From: Asticcacaulis sp. AC402
GTDB lineage: Bacteria; Pseudomonadota; Alphaproteobacteria; Caulobacterales; Caulobacteraceae
Length of the DNA: 64,000 nucleotides
Reading direction: 5' to 3'
NCBI RefSeq assembly: GCF_000495835.1
Contig: NZ_AWGC01000013.1
Location: 1-64,000, forward strand
The notes beneath the pieces were generated by a model, which made no database searches, had not been told where the DNA came from, and saw only the letters and a list, made by a program, of their open reading frames with translations. The translations under genes were made by a program, and so were the position numbers. Below, piece by piece: positions 46,266 to 55,082 of the stretch (the stretch's first letter is position 1; every line of letters starts with the position of its first letter).

Positions 46266-49055
46266 TTAGAACTTGTAGTTCACGCCGAACAGGTAGGTCG
46301 AGCCATAGATTTCATGGCGCATGATGTTAGCCGGGTTGCCCTGGGTGTACAGGACGAACGGCTCGTTGGTCAGGTTGGTGCCCGAGAACGACAGGGTCAG
46401 ACCCTGTAAGGTGCCGTCCTGGAACTCGTAGCTGACCTGGGCGTCGATGAGCGACTCTTCTGCCACATAACGGCTTTGCAGGCTGTTGGTGTAGTCCGGC
46501 ACTTCGCCGAGGAACTCGCCGCGGTAGCGGTTGGAGATCCGGGCCGAGAAACCGTGGTTTTCGTAGTAGACGGTGGTGTTGATAACCTTTTCCGACAGAC
46601 CCGGCAGTTGGATAGGGTTGGTACCCGACGGGTTGATTTCGCTGTCGTTGGAAGCGGCCGACATGACGAGCCCGAAACCGTCGAGCGCATCCCAGATCAT
46701 TTCACCCGGGATCGAAGCACTCAGTTCGATACCCTTGATCCAACCGCCTGAACCGTTTTGCATCACCGAGACAGTGCCAGTCCGCTTGGTATTGGCCTGG
46801 GTACAGACAAACACGGTGTTGTTGAAGCAGTTGGAGTTTGTCAGCGGCACGCCCGAGTAGTCGCGCAGGATGGTCTGGTTGAAGATGTAAGAGGTCAGGT
46901 CCTTGTGGAAGATCGCGGCCGAGACGTATCCCTTACGGCCGAAATATTTTTCCAGCGACATGTCGAACGCGTTGGCCTTCCAAGGCTTCAGACCGGGGTT
47001 ACCGCCGCCGCCCGACCAGTAGTATTGCTGACCGTTGAAGATAACCGGTTGGGCACTGTCAGAGACCGGGCCGTAGCCGATGCCCGCGGCCATATCATCC
47101 ATCCGCGGACGGACGAGTGTGGTGCCGGCGCCGATACGCAGTGTCATGTCTTCGGCAACCGCGAAGTTGAGCGAGACGGACGGCAGAAGGTCATCATATT
47201 CTGCGCTTTCTGAACGTATTTTCGTTCCCGTGGCGGTGCCATCGGTGAAAGCCGAGGTCGAAGTCTGTTCCGCCTTTTGATGCATCAGACCGATATTGCC
47301 GGTCAGGGGCACGCCGAACAGTTCGCTGTCAATGTCGGCCTTGACGAAGAGGGTGGTAACGGTTTCGTCGACGTTCCACGTCTTCTTGACCGCGTCCTGG
47401 CTGACATCCTGGGTGAAGTTGAAGAAGCCGTCCTTCCACATGGCCAGACCGTCATAGGAGATCATGCCCGAGACTCCGCCAAGGAAGGCAGCGTCGGTTA
47501 CGCCCATGCGATACTTAGTCGGCACGACGACAGCCGGGCCGGTCTTCAGGGAGATAAAGCCTTCGACGCCCTTCTTGTCCTTGGTGCGGTTCGTCTGGTT
47601 AGCGCCGAACGACACCGAGGAGAAGAAACCGTCATCGAAGCGGCGTGTGGCCGCGGCCTTGATGGTCGTCAGTTCGTCTTCGATATGCGGCGCCTTGACG
47701 TAACCAGCACGGTTGGCCGGGCCACCCCACCCACCCGGGTCGGTCAGGAAGATGGTGTCGAAGTTGGAATAGTCGATCACGCCCTTGAGTGTCGACAGGC
47801 CATAGTTATCCGGCGTGCTAAAGGTGATGGTGTCGGTGGCACCCGAACCCGAGGGGCCGGTACCAGCGGTCGATTCCAGAATCAGGTCATCACGCACGAC
47901 CTTGGACATGGCCACATCGGCCACCAGGGTCCACTTGTCGTTAAGTTCGTAGTCGACATTGAAACCCACCGAGTCGAGCTTGGCTTCACGCTCATTGGTA
48001 TAGTTTTCGACCACGGCCTTGACGCCGGTGAAGACACCCTTCGTGATGAAATTGTTGCCGGCCGTATAGCCGGGCTGCAGAGTCGCACCGCTCCAGCGCA
48101 GCGGGTATTCCAGACGGGCGATCTTTTGCAATTCACGGAAGTCGGAGTGGTAGGCGTCGATGGTGATGTGCAGTTGGTCGTTCGGCTTGAATTCCAGAAC
48201 ACCCATAAAGCCGTCACGCGTCAGGTTGGACGAGATAATACCGTCCTTTTCGCCACCGAGGATCAGCTTGTTCGCATCAGCCGGCAGACAGGGCGGCGCA
48301 CCGCAGGTCGGATAGCCGCCGTCACCCCAGGGTTCCTTCTTCTGGACCTGATAGGGCGAATCGGTGTGGGCGAAGCCCAGGGCCAGGCCGACCTTGCCGT
48401 CCATAAACTGGTCGATATACATGGCCGAGAAGCGGTTGCCGCTATTCGACATGCCGCCGATGGCGGCCTCTTCGCTGTTCAGTTCACCGCGCAGATTGAT
48501 AGCGGCGGCCTGGCGGCCATAGGCCAGCGGACGAACGGTCAAAAGGTCGGCGGTTCCGGCCAGACCCTGGCTGACCATGCCAGCGTTCGGAGTCTTATAG
48601 ACCAGAACCTGGGAGATCAGTTCCGACGGATACTGGTCGAACTCGACCGAACGGTTGTCCGAGGTCGAAACTTGTTCACGGCCGTTCAGGGTCGTGACCG
48701 TGTAGTCGGGACCAAGGCCACGGATCGAAAGCGACTGGGCGCGGCCGTTGGTGCGCTGAGCGGCAATGCCAGGCAGACGGGCGATCGATTCGGCGATCGA
48801 GGCGTCGGGCAGCTTGCCGATGTCTTCGGCCGAAACGGCTTCGACGATCTGGGACGACCGCTTCTTGACCGAGATGGCGTCCTGGATACCGCGACGGATG
48901 CCGGTGACGACAACGGTCGTCGTGTCATCGGCAGCGGGCGCGTCCTGGGCCATGGCCGGCGCGGTGAAGGCGCAGGCGGTCAGAATAGCCGCCGCGGCGC
49001 CGCAGGTCAGAAGGCGTGCACGCAGCGCCCCGGAATGACCCTTAGAAACTTTCAT
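46266..49055 (-). CDS. TonB-dependent outer-membrane receptor
   Basis: A 929-residue receptor. ATG 49055 follows AGGAGGAAG and gives a signal peptide ending APAMAQD. The TonB box-like region TTTVVVTGIRRG is followed by a plug domain (EDIGKLPDASIAESIARLPG, RGLGPDYTVTTLNGRE). A long beta-barrel ends in the terminal aromatic FGVNYKF. The type is the large Caulobacter/Xanthomonas receptor associated with sugar uptake. Upstream DNA contains a 14-bp perfect palindrome and LacI-type sites. The frame upstream of 49055 is not needed. Confidence 0.94.
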   Translation of the reverse strand: MKVSKGHSGALRARLLTCGAAAAILTACAFTAPAMAQDAPAADDTTTVVVTGIRRGIQDAISVKKRSSQIVEAVSAEDIGKLPDASIAESIARLPGIAAQRTNGRAQSLSIRGLGPDYTVTTLNGREQVSTSDNRSVEFDQYPSELISQVLVYKTPNAGMVSQGLAGTADLLTVRPLAYGRQAAAINLRGELNSEEAAIGGMSNSGNRFSAMYIDQFMDGKVGLALGFAHTDSPYQVQKKEPWGDGGYPTCGAPPCLPADANKLILGGEKDGIISSNLTRDGFMGVLEFKPNDQLHITIDAYHSDFRELQKIARLEYPLRWSGATLQPGYTAGNNFITKGVFTGVKAVVENYTNEREAKLDSVGFNVDYELNDKWTLVADVAMSKVVRDDLILESTAGTGPSGSGATDTITFSTPDNYGLSTLKGVIDYSNFDTIFLTDPGGWGGPANRAGYVKAPHIEDELTTIKAAATRRFDDGFFSSVSFGANQTNRTKDKKGVEGFISLKTGPAVVVPTKYRMGVTDAAFLGGVSGMISYDGLAMWKDGFFNFTQDVSQDAVKKTWNVDETVTTLFVKADIDSELFGVPLTGNIGLMHQKAEQTSTSAFTDGTATGTKIRSESAEYDDLLPSVSLNFAVAEDMTLRIGAGTTLVRPRMDDMAAGIGYGPVSDSAQPVIFNGQQYYWSGGGGNPGLKPWKANAFDMSLEKYFGRKGYVSAAIFHKDLTSYIFNQTILRDYSGVPLTNSNCFNNTVFVCTQANTKRTGTVSVMQNGSGGWIKGIELSASIPGEMIWDALDGFGLVMSAASNDSEINPSGTNPIQLPGLSEKVINTTVYYENHGFSARISNRYRGEFLGEVPDYTNSLQSRYVAEESLIDAQVSYEFQDGTLQGLTLSFSGTNLTNEPFVLYTQGNPANIMRHEIYGSTYLFGVNYKF

Positions 49056-49203
49056 TTGAACTTCCTCCTGGTGTCGTTTCGACGATATCGGCGGCCGGCA
49101 GCTGTCATGCCGCGGCGTTACGCCATGTATCTCAACCCTTAAAAGCACTCTTCCGGCGCCGTGGGGTGACTATCACTACACCGCGATCCTTTTTGCAAGG
49201 CTT

Positions 49204-49217
49204 TGCAAAATTTTGCA
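49204..49217. promoter_or_regulatory. Perfect palindrome upstream of the TonB receptor
   Basis: TGCAAAATTTTGCA, 149 bases before the receptor ATG, with further TTTGCAA elements on its left (49193-49200) and at 49376-49391. It is a possible operator, but the binding protein is unknown. Confidence 0.45.
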
Positions 49218-49421
49218 GTCGTTTGTGTAAACAAATCGTAGTGTTGTGACTTTCAGGTGACGCTTTTGGGGCAGGAGCAGGCTTTTTTCGGCAGTTATCC
49301 GGGATAACCGCAAGTTTCGCTCGCCCTTTGCGGGAAAAGGAAAGGTTCGGAGTTTTTGACAGAAAATGTAAAAAATTGCAAATTCATGCAAACTTGGCCA
49401 AAATAGCCCGTGTTTCGACAC

Positions 49422-49467
49422 TGACAGCGCTTACCAGAGCGGTTTTTGCCTCATGTTAGCGCTACCG
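49422..49467. promoter_or_regulatory. Two LacI-type half-palindromic sites with AGCGCT centres
   Basis: TGACAGCGCTTACC (49422-49435) and TGTTAGCGCTACC (49454-49466) are 32 bases apart centre to centre, close to three helical turns. Sites of this kind are typical of LacI-family sugar regulators in Caulobacterales. They lie between the TonB receptor and the LacI gene. Confidence 0.45.
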
Positions 49468-49512
49468 ATCGGAGGGTTCGCCGGCAGCATGGAAACATCT
49501 GCGCAGTAACCT

Positions 49513-49635
49513 ACAGAGCGGGGTTTTGATGGACTCAAAACCAAAACCCCTTATGCGTTTTTGTTTTGCCGCGCCGTTGTTCCTGAAACGCGGCAGCCCG
49601 TGCGGTGCTGCACATTCTTCCGGATTGCGCTATAG
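49513..49635. repeat. Family A dispersed repeat (copy A5)
   Basis: It begins ACAGAGCGGGGTTTTGATGG with hairpin partner CAAAACCCC and ends CCGGATTGCGCTATAG. It is the most diverged copy, but the order of blocks is the same. Confidence 0.75.
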
Positions 49636-49657
49636 TTGCCTCGCCGCAACAGGGCGG

Positions 49658-50677
49658 TCAGCCGCCGCAGGATTCGCGCACCACCAGTTCGGTGGCGACA
49701 ATTTCGGAATGGGTTTCGTCGTTGGAGATCGATCCGATCAACTTGGACACCATCAGCTTGCCGGCGCGCGCCAGGTCCTGGGAAATGGTGGTCAGGGACG
49801 GATGGGTCAGGCTGGCCAACTGGATATTGTCATAACCGACCACTGAAACATCGCGCGGCACCTTCATCCCCGCCCGCATGAGGCCGCGAATGGCGCCGAA
49901 CGCGATAATGTCGGAACAGGCGAACAGCCCGTCGAATGCGATGCCCTTGTTCAGCAGGTTGAGGACGGCAGCTTCGGCCGACGCCATTTCGAAATGGGTC
50001 GGCACCACCAGGCGCGGATCGTAGTCGAGACCCGACTCCGCCAGAACATTGAGATAGCCCTGGAATCGCAGCTTCATTTCGATGCCTTCTGTCTCACCCA
50101 GATAGGCAATGCGCGTACGCCCCAGTCGCGCCAAGTGCGCCGTCGCCCGGGTGCCGCCCTGCAGGTTGTTGGAGCCGACCGTGCAGTACTTCTGGCCCGG
50201 CAGCTCCTGGCCCCAGACGATGAACTTGTTGGTCGAGTTTGCCAGGTGATTGAAGCGGTCGTGGAGATAACTCTGGCCAAGGAAAATCACGCCGTCGGCC
50301 TTTATACTCTGCATCAGGGTGACGAGATCGTTCTGCGACCGCGGTGTCAGGTGCGACAGCAAGAGATCGCAGCCCATATCGCGCGCGGCCTCACCGACAC
50401 CAGAGATCATTTCGAGATAGAAGGGATCAGAAAACCGACCTTCGCGGCCGTGCGGCGGCGGAATGACGATGGCGATCGTGGCCTGGGAGCCAGACATCGA
50501 CATCGGCATGTCCTGGTTAAGAACGTAATTGTGGTCGCGGGCTATCTTCCAGACGCGGCGCTTGGTGACGCGGTTGACCGCCGGCGAGTCGTTGAGGGCG
50601 CGCGACACCGTGGCCACTGACACGCCGGCAATACGCGCCAGGTCTTCCAGCCTGATCTTGCCCTTGATTGGATCCAT
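49658..50677 (-). CDS. LacI-family transcriptional regulator
   Basis: A 339-residue repressor. The helix-turn-helix IRLEDLARIAGVSVATVSRA is at about residues 6-25, followed by the hinge and a periplasmic-binding-protein-like ligand domain (DGLFACSDIIAFGAIRGL, VSVVGYDNIQLASL). ATG 50677 gives MDPIKGK. It sits between a TonB receptor/halogenase pair and an esterase/glucoamylase pair and probably senses a glucan-derived sugar for one or both sides (inference). Confidence 0.92.
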   Translation of the reverse strand: MDPIKGKIRLEDLARIAGVSVATVSRALNDSPAVNRVTKRRVWKIARDHNYVLNQDMPMSMSGSQATIAIVIPPPHGREGRFSDPFYLEMISGVGEAARDMGCDLLLSHLTPRSQNDLVTLMQSIKADGVIFLGQSYLHDRFNHLANSTNKFIVWGQELPGQKYCTVGSNNLQGGTRATAHLARLGRTRIAYLGETEGIEMKLRFQGYLNVLAESGLDYDPRLVVPTHFEMASAEAAVLNLLNKGIAFDGLFACSDIIAFGAIRGLMRAGMKVPRDVSVVGYDNIQLASLTHPSLTTISQDLARAGKLMVSKLIGSISNDETHSEIVATELVVRESCGG

Positions 50678-50758
50678 CCACCACACCCTAACCCAGATAA
50701 CCGGAGGGAGCCTGATTTACCCTTCAAAAGCAAGTGCTTTCCTGTTTATGAAAAACTT

Positions 50759-51664
50759 TCATCGCGCCAGTACAAAGACCAGCGGGATGTCGATGCGCTT
50801 GCGCCAGTCCTTCTCGCTGTGCTCGGTACCGGAAAAAACCCGGCTCTGGAACACGGCCGCATCCCAGCCATTGTTCAGGAACATGGTCGTCACGCTTTCC
50901 ATATAGGGCGTGAATTCTTCGTCCAGCCCCACGGTACCCTGGTCACTGTAGATTCGGTTGGCGCCGGGCCGAAGTTGCGTGGTCCTGAGCCAAGCCCGCC
51001 AGCCTTCGGTGACGACCAGCCTGTCGGCGGCGGTCCCGGCCGGATCCCTGGCCCAGCTGGCCATCAGCCATGGCATCGACAGGGAGGCCGAGGCGCCGAA
51101 AACCTGCGGATACTCACCCTGGGCGTAAAGGGCGATATGGCCGCCCATCGACGACCCCATGATCGCCGTGCCTTGCGGGCCAGCCAAGGTTGGATAGGTC
51201 CGGTCGATAAACGGTTTCAGCTCGGCGACCAGGAATTTGAGGAAGTTGTCGGACTCAGGCGGCTGATTGTCTGCGAAGGCACGAATGCGCGCCTGATAGG
51301 CCGGCGGCATCAGCGCATAGATGCGTTGCGGCATGTATTCACGCGTCCGCGCTTCGATAGCGTTGACAGCGACGATAATAGTCGGCGGAACCCGGCCCTG
51401 CGCCATCAGTTTCGGCAAGGCCTGAGCAACGCCCCAGTCAGCGCCGCTGTAGGGCGAAGGCGTAAAGACGTTCTGGCCGTCCATCATATACAACACCGAA
51501 CACCGCAAAGCGCCGGTCTGACAGGCATCCGGCACCCAGACGGTGACGTCACGTGATTTGACGTACTGCGAAGGTATCTGTGGATGGCGGTCGAGACGCG
51601 GCTCGGCCTGGACGGTGCCCGCAGCAAGCAGCAAAAACGTGCTGATCGTCAGGGTCATTCGCAT
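50759..51664 (-). CDS. Exported alpha/beta-hydrolase esterase (enterochelin-esterase-like)
   Basis: A 301-residue protein. ATG 51664 follows GAGGATAACCACC and gives a signal peptide (MRMTLTISTFLLLAAGTVQA). The nucleophile elbow is GSSMGGHIALYA, the acid lies in the DEEFTPYMES region and the base His in SGTEHSEKDW. The fold resembles periplasmic esterases that act on acylated sugars or siderophores. An operator 62 bases upstream is identical to one before the glucoamylase gene, suggesting shared control. Confidence 0.85.
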   Translation of the reverse strand: MRMTLTISTFLLLAAGTVQAEPRLDRHPQIPSQYVKSRDVTVWVPDACQTGALRCSVLYMMDGQNVFTPSPYSGADWGVAQALPKLMAQGRVPPTIIVAVNAIEARTREYMPQRIYALMPPAYQARIRAFADNQPPESDNFLKFLVAELKPFIDRTYPTLAGPQGTAIMGSSMGGHIALYAQGEYPQVFGASASLSMPWLMASWARDPAGTAADRLVVTEGWRAWLRTTQLRPGANRIYSDQGTVGLDEEFTPYMESVTTMFLNNGWDAAVFQSRVFSGTEHSEKDWRKRIDIPLVFVLAR

Positions 51665-51725
51665 GGTGGTTATCCTCAGCCGCATCAGGTGATTAACCAA
51701 AGCGGCTAAGGCTTTGGCTGTCCAG

Positions 51726-51742
51726 CTGCATACGTATTCACG
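51726..51742. promoter_or_regulatory. LacI-type operator, site 1
   Basis: CTGCATACGTATTCACG contains the near-palindrome TGCATACGTATTCA. The reverse complement of all 17 bases occurs at 52203-52219 in front of the glucoamylase gene. Confidence 0.65.
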
Positions 51743-51895
51743 TCTGGAATTTTAAGAATCAGGACTCTTTGACGTTGCATTGCAAACTATTCCATGCGAA
51801 TGTGGAGACGGATTTGTATGCTTTATATCCAAGTTGCCCTTTGGAAGCGCCGGTGAAAGCCAACAGAAGGCGCTTCTTTCCTTTCGGGGCTCGGA

Positions 51896-51909
51896 TGTAA
51901 ACGTTTACA
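51896..51909. promoter_or_regulatory. Perfect LacI-type palindrome
   Basis: TGTAAACGTTTACA is a perfect 14-bp palindrome of the classic LacI/PurR/GalR type. It lies between the two TACGTA-centred operators. Confidence 0.6.
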
Positions 51910-52081
51910 GTAAGTTTTAGGTAGGGTTTTCGGATGCATAAGCGCTGATTACTGTACCTGTCCGAAATTCCGGCTGTTGTGACGCAGCCGGGATACGCCA
52001 ATTACAGGGTGCAGACTTTGTAAGTGGTATCTTCTCAACACAAACTTCCCCTTGTCCGGTTTCGGGCGAGGGGATTTTTTT
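51910..52081 (+). ncRNA. Candidate untranslated transcript ending in an orphan terminator
   Basis: A plus-strand terminator (52048-52081) ends a 170-base region without a credible ORF, starting just after the perfect LacI palindrome. It could be an sRNA under LacI control, or the 3' end of a lost gene. No promoter could be assigned. Confidence 0.3.
52048..52081 (+). terminator. Orphan intrinsic terminator
   Basis: Stem CCCCTTGTCCG/CGGGCGAGGGG with loop GTTT and a run of seven T. No plus-strand gene precedes it for over 4 kb. Confidence 0.8.
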
Positions 52082-52202
52082 GAGCGTTTTTCACAGTTGT
52101 TTCCAGCGCGAGATAGACTTTTTCGTCACGCTACGGCGGCTCTGGCCTGCGCGAGGCGCCGAGTTGTCCGCCTGGTCTGCTGTTTGAGCGAAAAAATTTA
52201 TC

Positions 52203-52219
52203 CGTGAATACGTATGCAG
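52203..52219. promoter_or_regulatory. LacI-type operator, site 2
   Basis: CGTGAATACGTATGCAG, the exact reverse complement of 51726-51742, lies 143 bases before the glucoamylase ATG. The two sites are 477 bases apart centre to centre. Confidence 0.65.
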
Positions 52220-52361
52220 CGCGACTCCGCGACAAAATTTGCATAATGTCGCAAAAAATGAAGACGCCGGGGGAACACCGGTAGCTTAAAGTTCAATCCA
52301 ATCAGACCGAAATAAGCTGACAGCCGGCAAGGCTGCGAAAAAAAGGGTGCAGGAGAAGATT

Positions 52362-54821
52362 ATGTCTAAAGGGATTTCCAGCCGGTCGGCCTGGCGAGCG
52401 GTTGTCGTCAGCACGGTGGCGATGATTGCTGCAGGCGTTGCTTTGCCAGGGGTTGCGGCGGATGACGAGGTCATTCCCAATCACAATCCGACCCTGAATG
52501 CCGGCGGCAAGGCGACAGACGGCCCGGGAATGCCCTCGCCGTGGTCCTATTCGGCCAAGACCGGTATCGGCACGGCCTACGAGGCCTATGCCGATTTTCA
52601 GTTCAGTGACAAGGCGGTCACTGGCAAGGTATCCAAGGTGTGGTTTTCCCTCGCCAACGGGATCGTCACCGAGACCATGTACGGCCTGATCCACCACGCC
52701 CAGATCCGCGAAATGCAAATCGCGGTCACAGGCAACGGATGGACAGCCTTTGAAAAGACCGACACCACCTCACAGATATCTTATATCCATACCGACAAGG
52801 ACGGCCGGCCGCTGTCGCCAGCCTATCGCCTGACCAATACCGACAAGCAAGGCCGCTTCGTCATCATCAAGGATATCTTCACCGACCCGGACCACCAGAC
52901 CCTGGTAACCCGCGTGACGGTCAAGGCTCTCAAGGGTCCCGTTACGCCCTTTGTCATCCTGGACCCGTCGGCCGCCAACACTTCGGGTGACGATGAGGGC
53001 CGGGCTTCGACCTCGACGCTTACGGCCTGGCAGGGTGGTGTCGCCCTGGCGCTGAAGGCCAGCGTGCCATTCAAGGCGTTCAATGTCGGCTATGCTGGCG
53101 TCACCGATGGCCTGAAAGACCTGAGCGAGCATCAGCAGATCTTCGCCCAGCACGCGGCGACCAGCACGCGCGGCAATATCGTCCTGGTCGGTCAGCTTCC
53201 CACTGTTGCGAACAGCGCGACCTTCGATCTGGCCGTCGGTTTTGGCGCCAATCCCGATGCTGCATCGGCCGAGGCGAAGGCAACGCTTAAAACCGGCTAC
53301 GCCAGGGTACTGGCGAACTATAATGGCGCCGGTGCGGCGGTCGGCTGGGAAGACTATCTCACCTCCCTGTCCGATCTGAGCAGCCTGGTGCCGGAGACCC
53401 AGGACAAGGGCAAGCTTCTGTATGCCTCGGCCCTGATGCTGAAAGTCCAGGAAGACAAGACCAAGGCCGGCGGCTTGATCGCCTCGCTCAGCAATCCGTG
53501 GGGCGACAGCGTCTATACCGATGTTTCGGCCACCGGCTACAAGGGCGTATGGCCGCGCGACTTCTACCAGGTCGCCATGGCCCTGGCCGCCATGGGCGAC
53601 CGGGAAACGCCCGTCGCTGCCTATCGCTACCTTCCGACTGTCCAGGTGACCAAGGACACGCCGGGCAATACCGGCGCGACCGGCTGGTTCCTGCAAAAAG
53701 CCCATGTCGACGGCACGCCGGAATGGGTCGGCATCCAGCTCGACCAGACCGCCATGCCCATCCTACTGGGCGCCCGCCTGGCCGAGCTGAACCTGATCTC
53801 GAAAAATGAGCTGTTGTCGTCCTACAGTTCGATGCTGAAGCCGGCGGCGGAGTTCCTGTCGCGCGGCGGCACGATCGGGCTGGACTGGAACCACGCCACC
53901 ATTACCCCGCCCTACGCCCAGCAGGAACGCTGGGAAGAGCAGGAAGGTCATTCGCCCTCAACCACCGCCGCGGTGATCGCTGGCCTGGCCGCTGCCGCCG
54001 ATATCGCCACCGAAGCCGGCGACACGGCCGGCGCGGCGGAGTTCTCGGCCAAGGCAGCCGACTACTCGCAAAAACTGGAGCAGCGGTTGTTTACGACCTC
54101 GGGGAAGGTCCGCGGCGCCGACAAACCGGCCAGCTATTATTTGCGTATTTCGCGTTCGGACGATGCCAACAACCCGGGCGTCCAGGACGAGCGCAACGGC
54201 CGCGTCGGCCTGCCCTCGGACCTGATGGTCGATCAGGGCTTCATCGAACTGGTGCGCTATGGCGTGCGCAAGGCAGACGATCCGCACATCGTCCAGTCCC
54301 TGACCGTCATTGACGACCAGAGCCTGCCGGAAAACCTGCGCGTTCGTTACGATTTCAGGTTCGAAGGCTCTGATGTCACGGTGCCCGGCTTCCGGCGCTA
54401 CGGCAACGACGGCTATGGCGACCGCACCGAAGGCGGGAATTACTCCGTAAACGGACAAATGCACCCCAGCCAGCGCGGCCGGGTGTGGCCAATCTTCACC
54501 GGTGAGCGCGGTCATTACGACCTGGCGGTCGCTGCGCAAAAGCCCGGCGGTGCCACGCAGGCTGATGTCGATGCCATCCGCCACGTTTACGTCAAGGGCA
54601 TGGAGTTGTTCGCCAATGACGGCCTGATGATCCCCGAGCAGGTCTTTGACGGCATCGGCAGCAATCAGCCACATAACTACGTGCTGGGGGAAGGCACCGA
54701 TGGCGCCACGCCGCTGGCCTGGTCGCACGCCGAGTATGTCAAGCTGCTGCGGTCGTTGCGTGACCGGCAGGTGTGGGACCGCAGTCCCTCGGCCTATGCC
54801 AGATTCGCCGGGCAGAACTGA
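52362..54821 (+). CDS. Glucan 1,4-alpha-glucosidase (GH15 glucoamylase), exported
   Basis: An 819-residue enzyme that releases glucose from the non-reducing ends of starch, glycogen or maltodextrins. The ATG at 52362 follows AGGAGAAG, and a signal peptide ends PGVAADDEV. The N-terminal beta-sandwich (about 30-290) is followed by the (alpha/alpha)6 catalytic domain with GVWPRDFYQVAMAL, the acid segment RWEEQEGHSPSTTA and the late IPEQVFDGIG-type IPEQVFD. A LacI-type operator lies upstream. It supplies sugar for the adjacent uptake functions. Confidence 0.94.
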   Translation: MSKGISSRSAWRAVVVSTVAMIAAGVALPGVAADDEVIPNHNPTLNAGGKATDGPGMPSPWSYSAKTGIGTAYEAYADFQFSDKAVTGKVSKVWFSLANGIVTETMYGLIHHAQIREMQIAVTGNGWTAFEKTDTTSQISYIHTDKDGRPLSPAYRLTNTDKQGRFVIIKDIFTDPDHQTLVTRVTVKALKGPVTPFVILDPSAANTSGDDEGRASTSTLTAWQGGVALALKASVPFKAFNVGYAGVTDGLKDLSEHQQIFAQHAATSTRGNIVLVGQLPTVANSATFDLAVGFGANPDAASAEAKATLKTGYARVLANYNGAGAAVGWEDYLTSLSDLSSLVPETQDKGKLLYASALMLKVQEDKTKAGGLIASLSNPWGDSVYTDVSATGYKGVWPRDFYQVAMALAAMGDRETPVAAYRYLPTVQVTKDTPGNTGATGWFLQKAHVDGTPEWVGIQLDQTAMPILLGARLAELNLISKNELLSSYSSMLKPAAEFLSRGGTIGLDWNHATITPPYAQQERWEEQEGHSPSTTAAVIAGLAAAADIATEAGDTAGAAEFSAKAADYSQKLEQRLFTTSGKVRGADKPASYYLRISRSDDANNPGVQDERNGRVGLPSDLMVDQGFIELVRYGVRKADDPHIVQSLTVIDDQSLPENLRVRYDFRFEGSDVTVPGFRRYGNDGYGDRTEGGNYSVNGQMHPSQRGRVWPIFTGERGHYDLAVAAQKPGGATQADVDAIRHVYVKGMELFANDGLMIPEQVFDGIGSNQPHNYVLGEGTDGATPLAWSHAEYVKLLRSLRDRQVWDRSPSAYARFAGQN

Positions 54822-54875
54822 GTCTTTTACAAGATCGGTCAAAGTTCCAAGTCTCAACCCTTTGACCCAAACTGG

Positions 54876-54914
54876 GCCTCCGGCGAGTGCAAGCGCCGGA
54901 GGCTTTCTTTTTTC
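54876..54914 (+). terminator. Intrinsic terminator after the glucoamylase gene
   Basis: Stem GCCTCCGGCG/CGCCGGAGGC, loop AGTGCAAG, then a T-rich tail that runs directly into repeat C3. Confidence 0.88.
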
Positions 54915-55082
54915 TTATACCAAGCCTCATAAAGAATGACGCTTGGTATTCGCTTTTTTTTCAGCTCAAACGCCGGACTAGGCGTCCCCCATGGCTCCTC
55001 GCAAAAGCTCGGGCGCCCGAAGTACGTTCTCTGGCGCGCTTGCCAACCCACGATGAGTCAAGATTTTCGCGGGTTGGTATTA
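54915..55082. repeat. Family C MITE-like repeat (copy C3), complete
   Basis: A 168-bp element with ends TTATACCAA and TTGGTATTA and near-perfect agreement with C1 through the core. Hairpins: TACCAAGC...GCTTGGTA at the left, CCAACCC...GGGTTGG at the right. The terminal TTA is the stop codon (TAA) of the response regulator gene. Confidence 0.88.

Noticed and set aside
47277-49142. A 621-codon open frame on the plus strand antisense to the TonB receptor
   Set aside because: The receptor on the other strand has clear domains and a ribosome site. The antisense frame has no motifs and follows from high-GC codon use.
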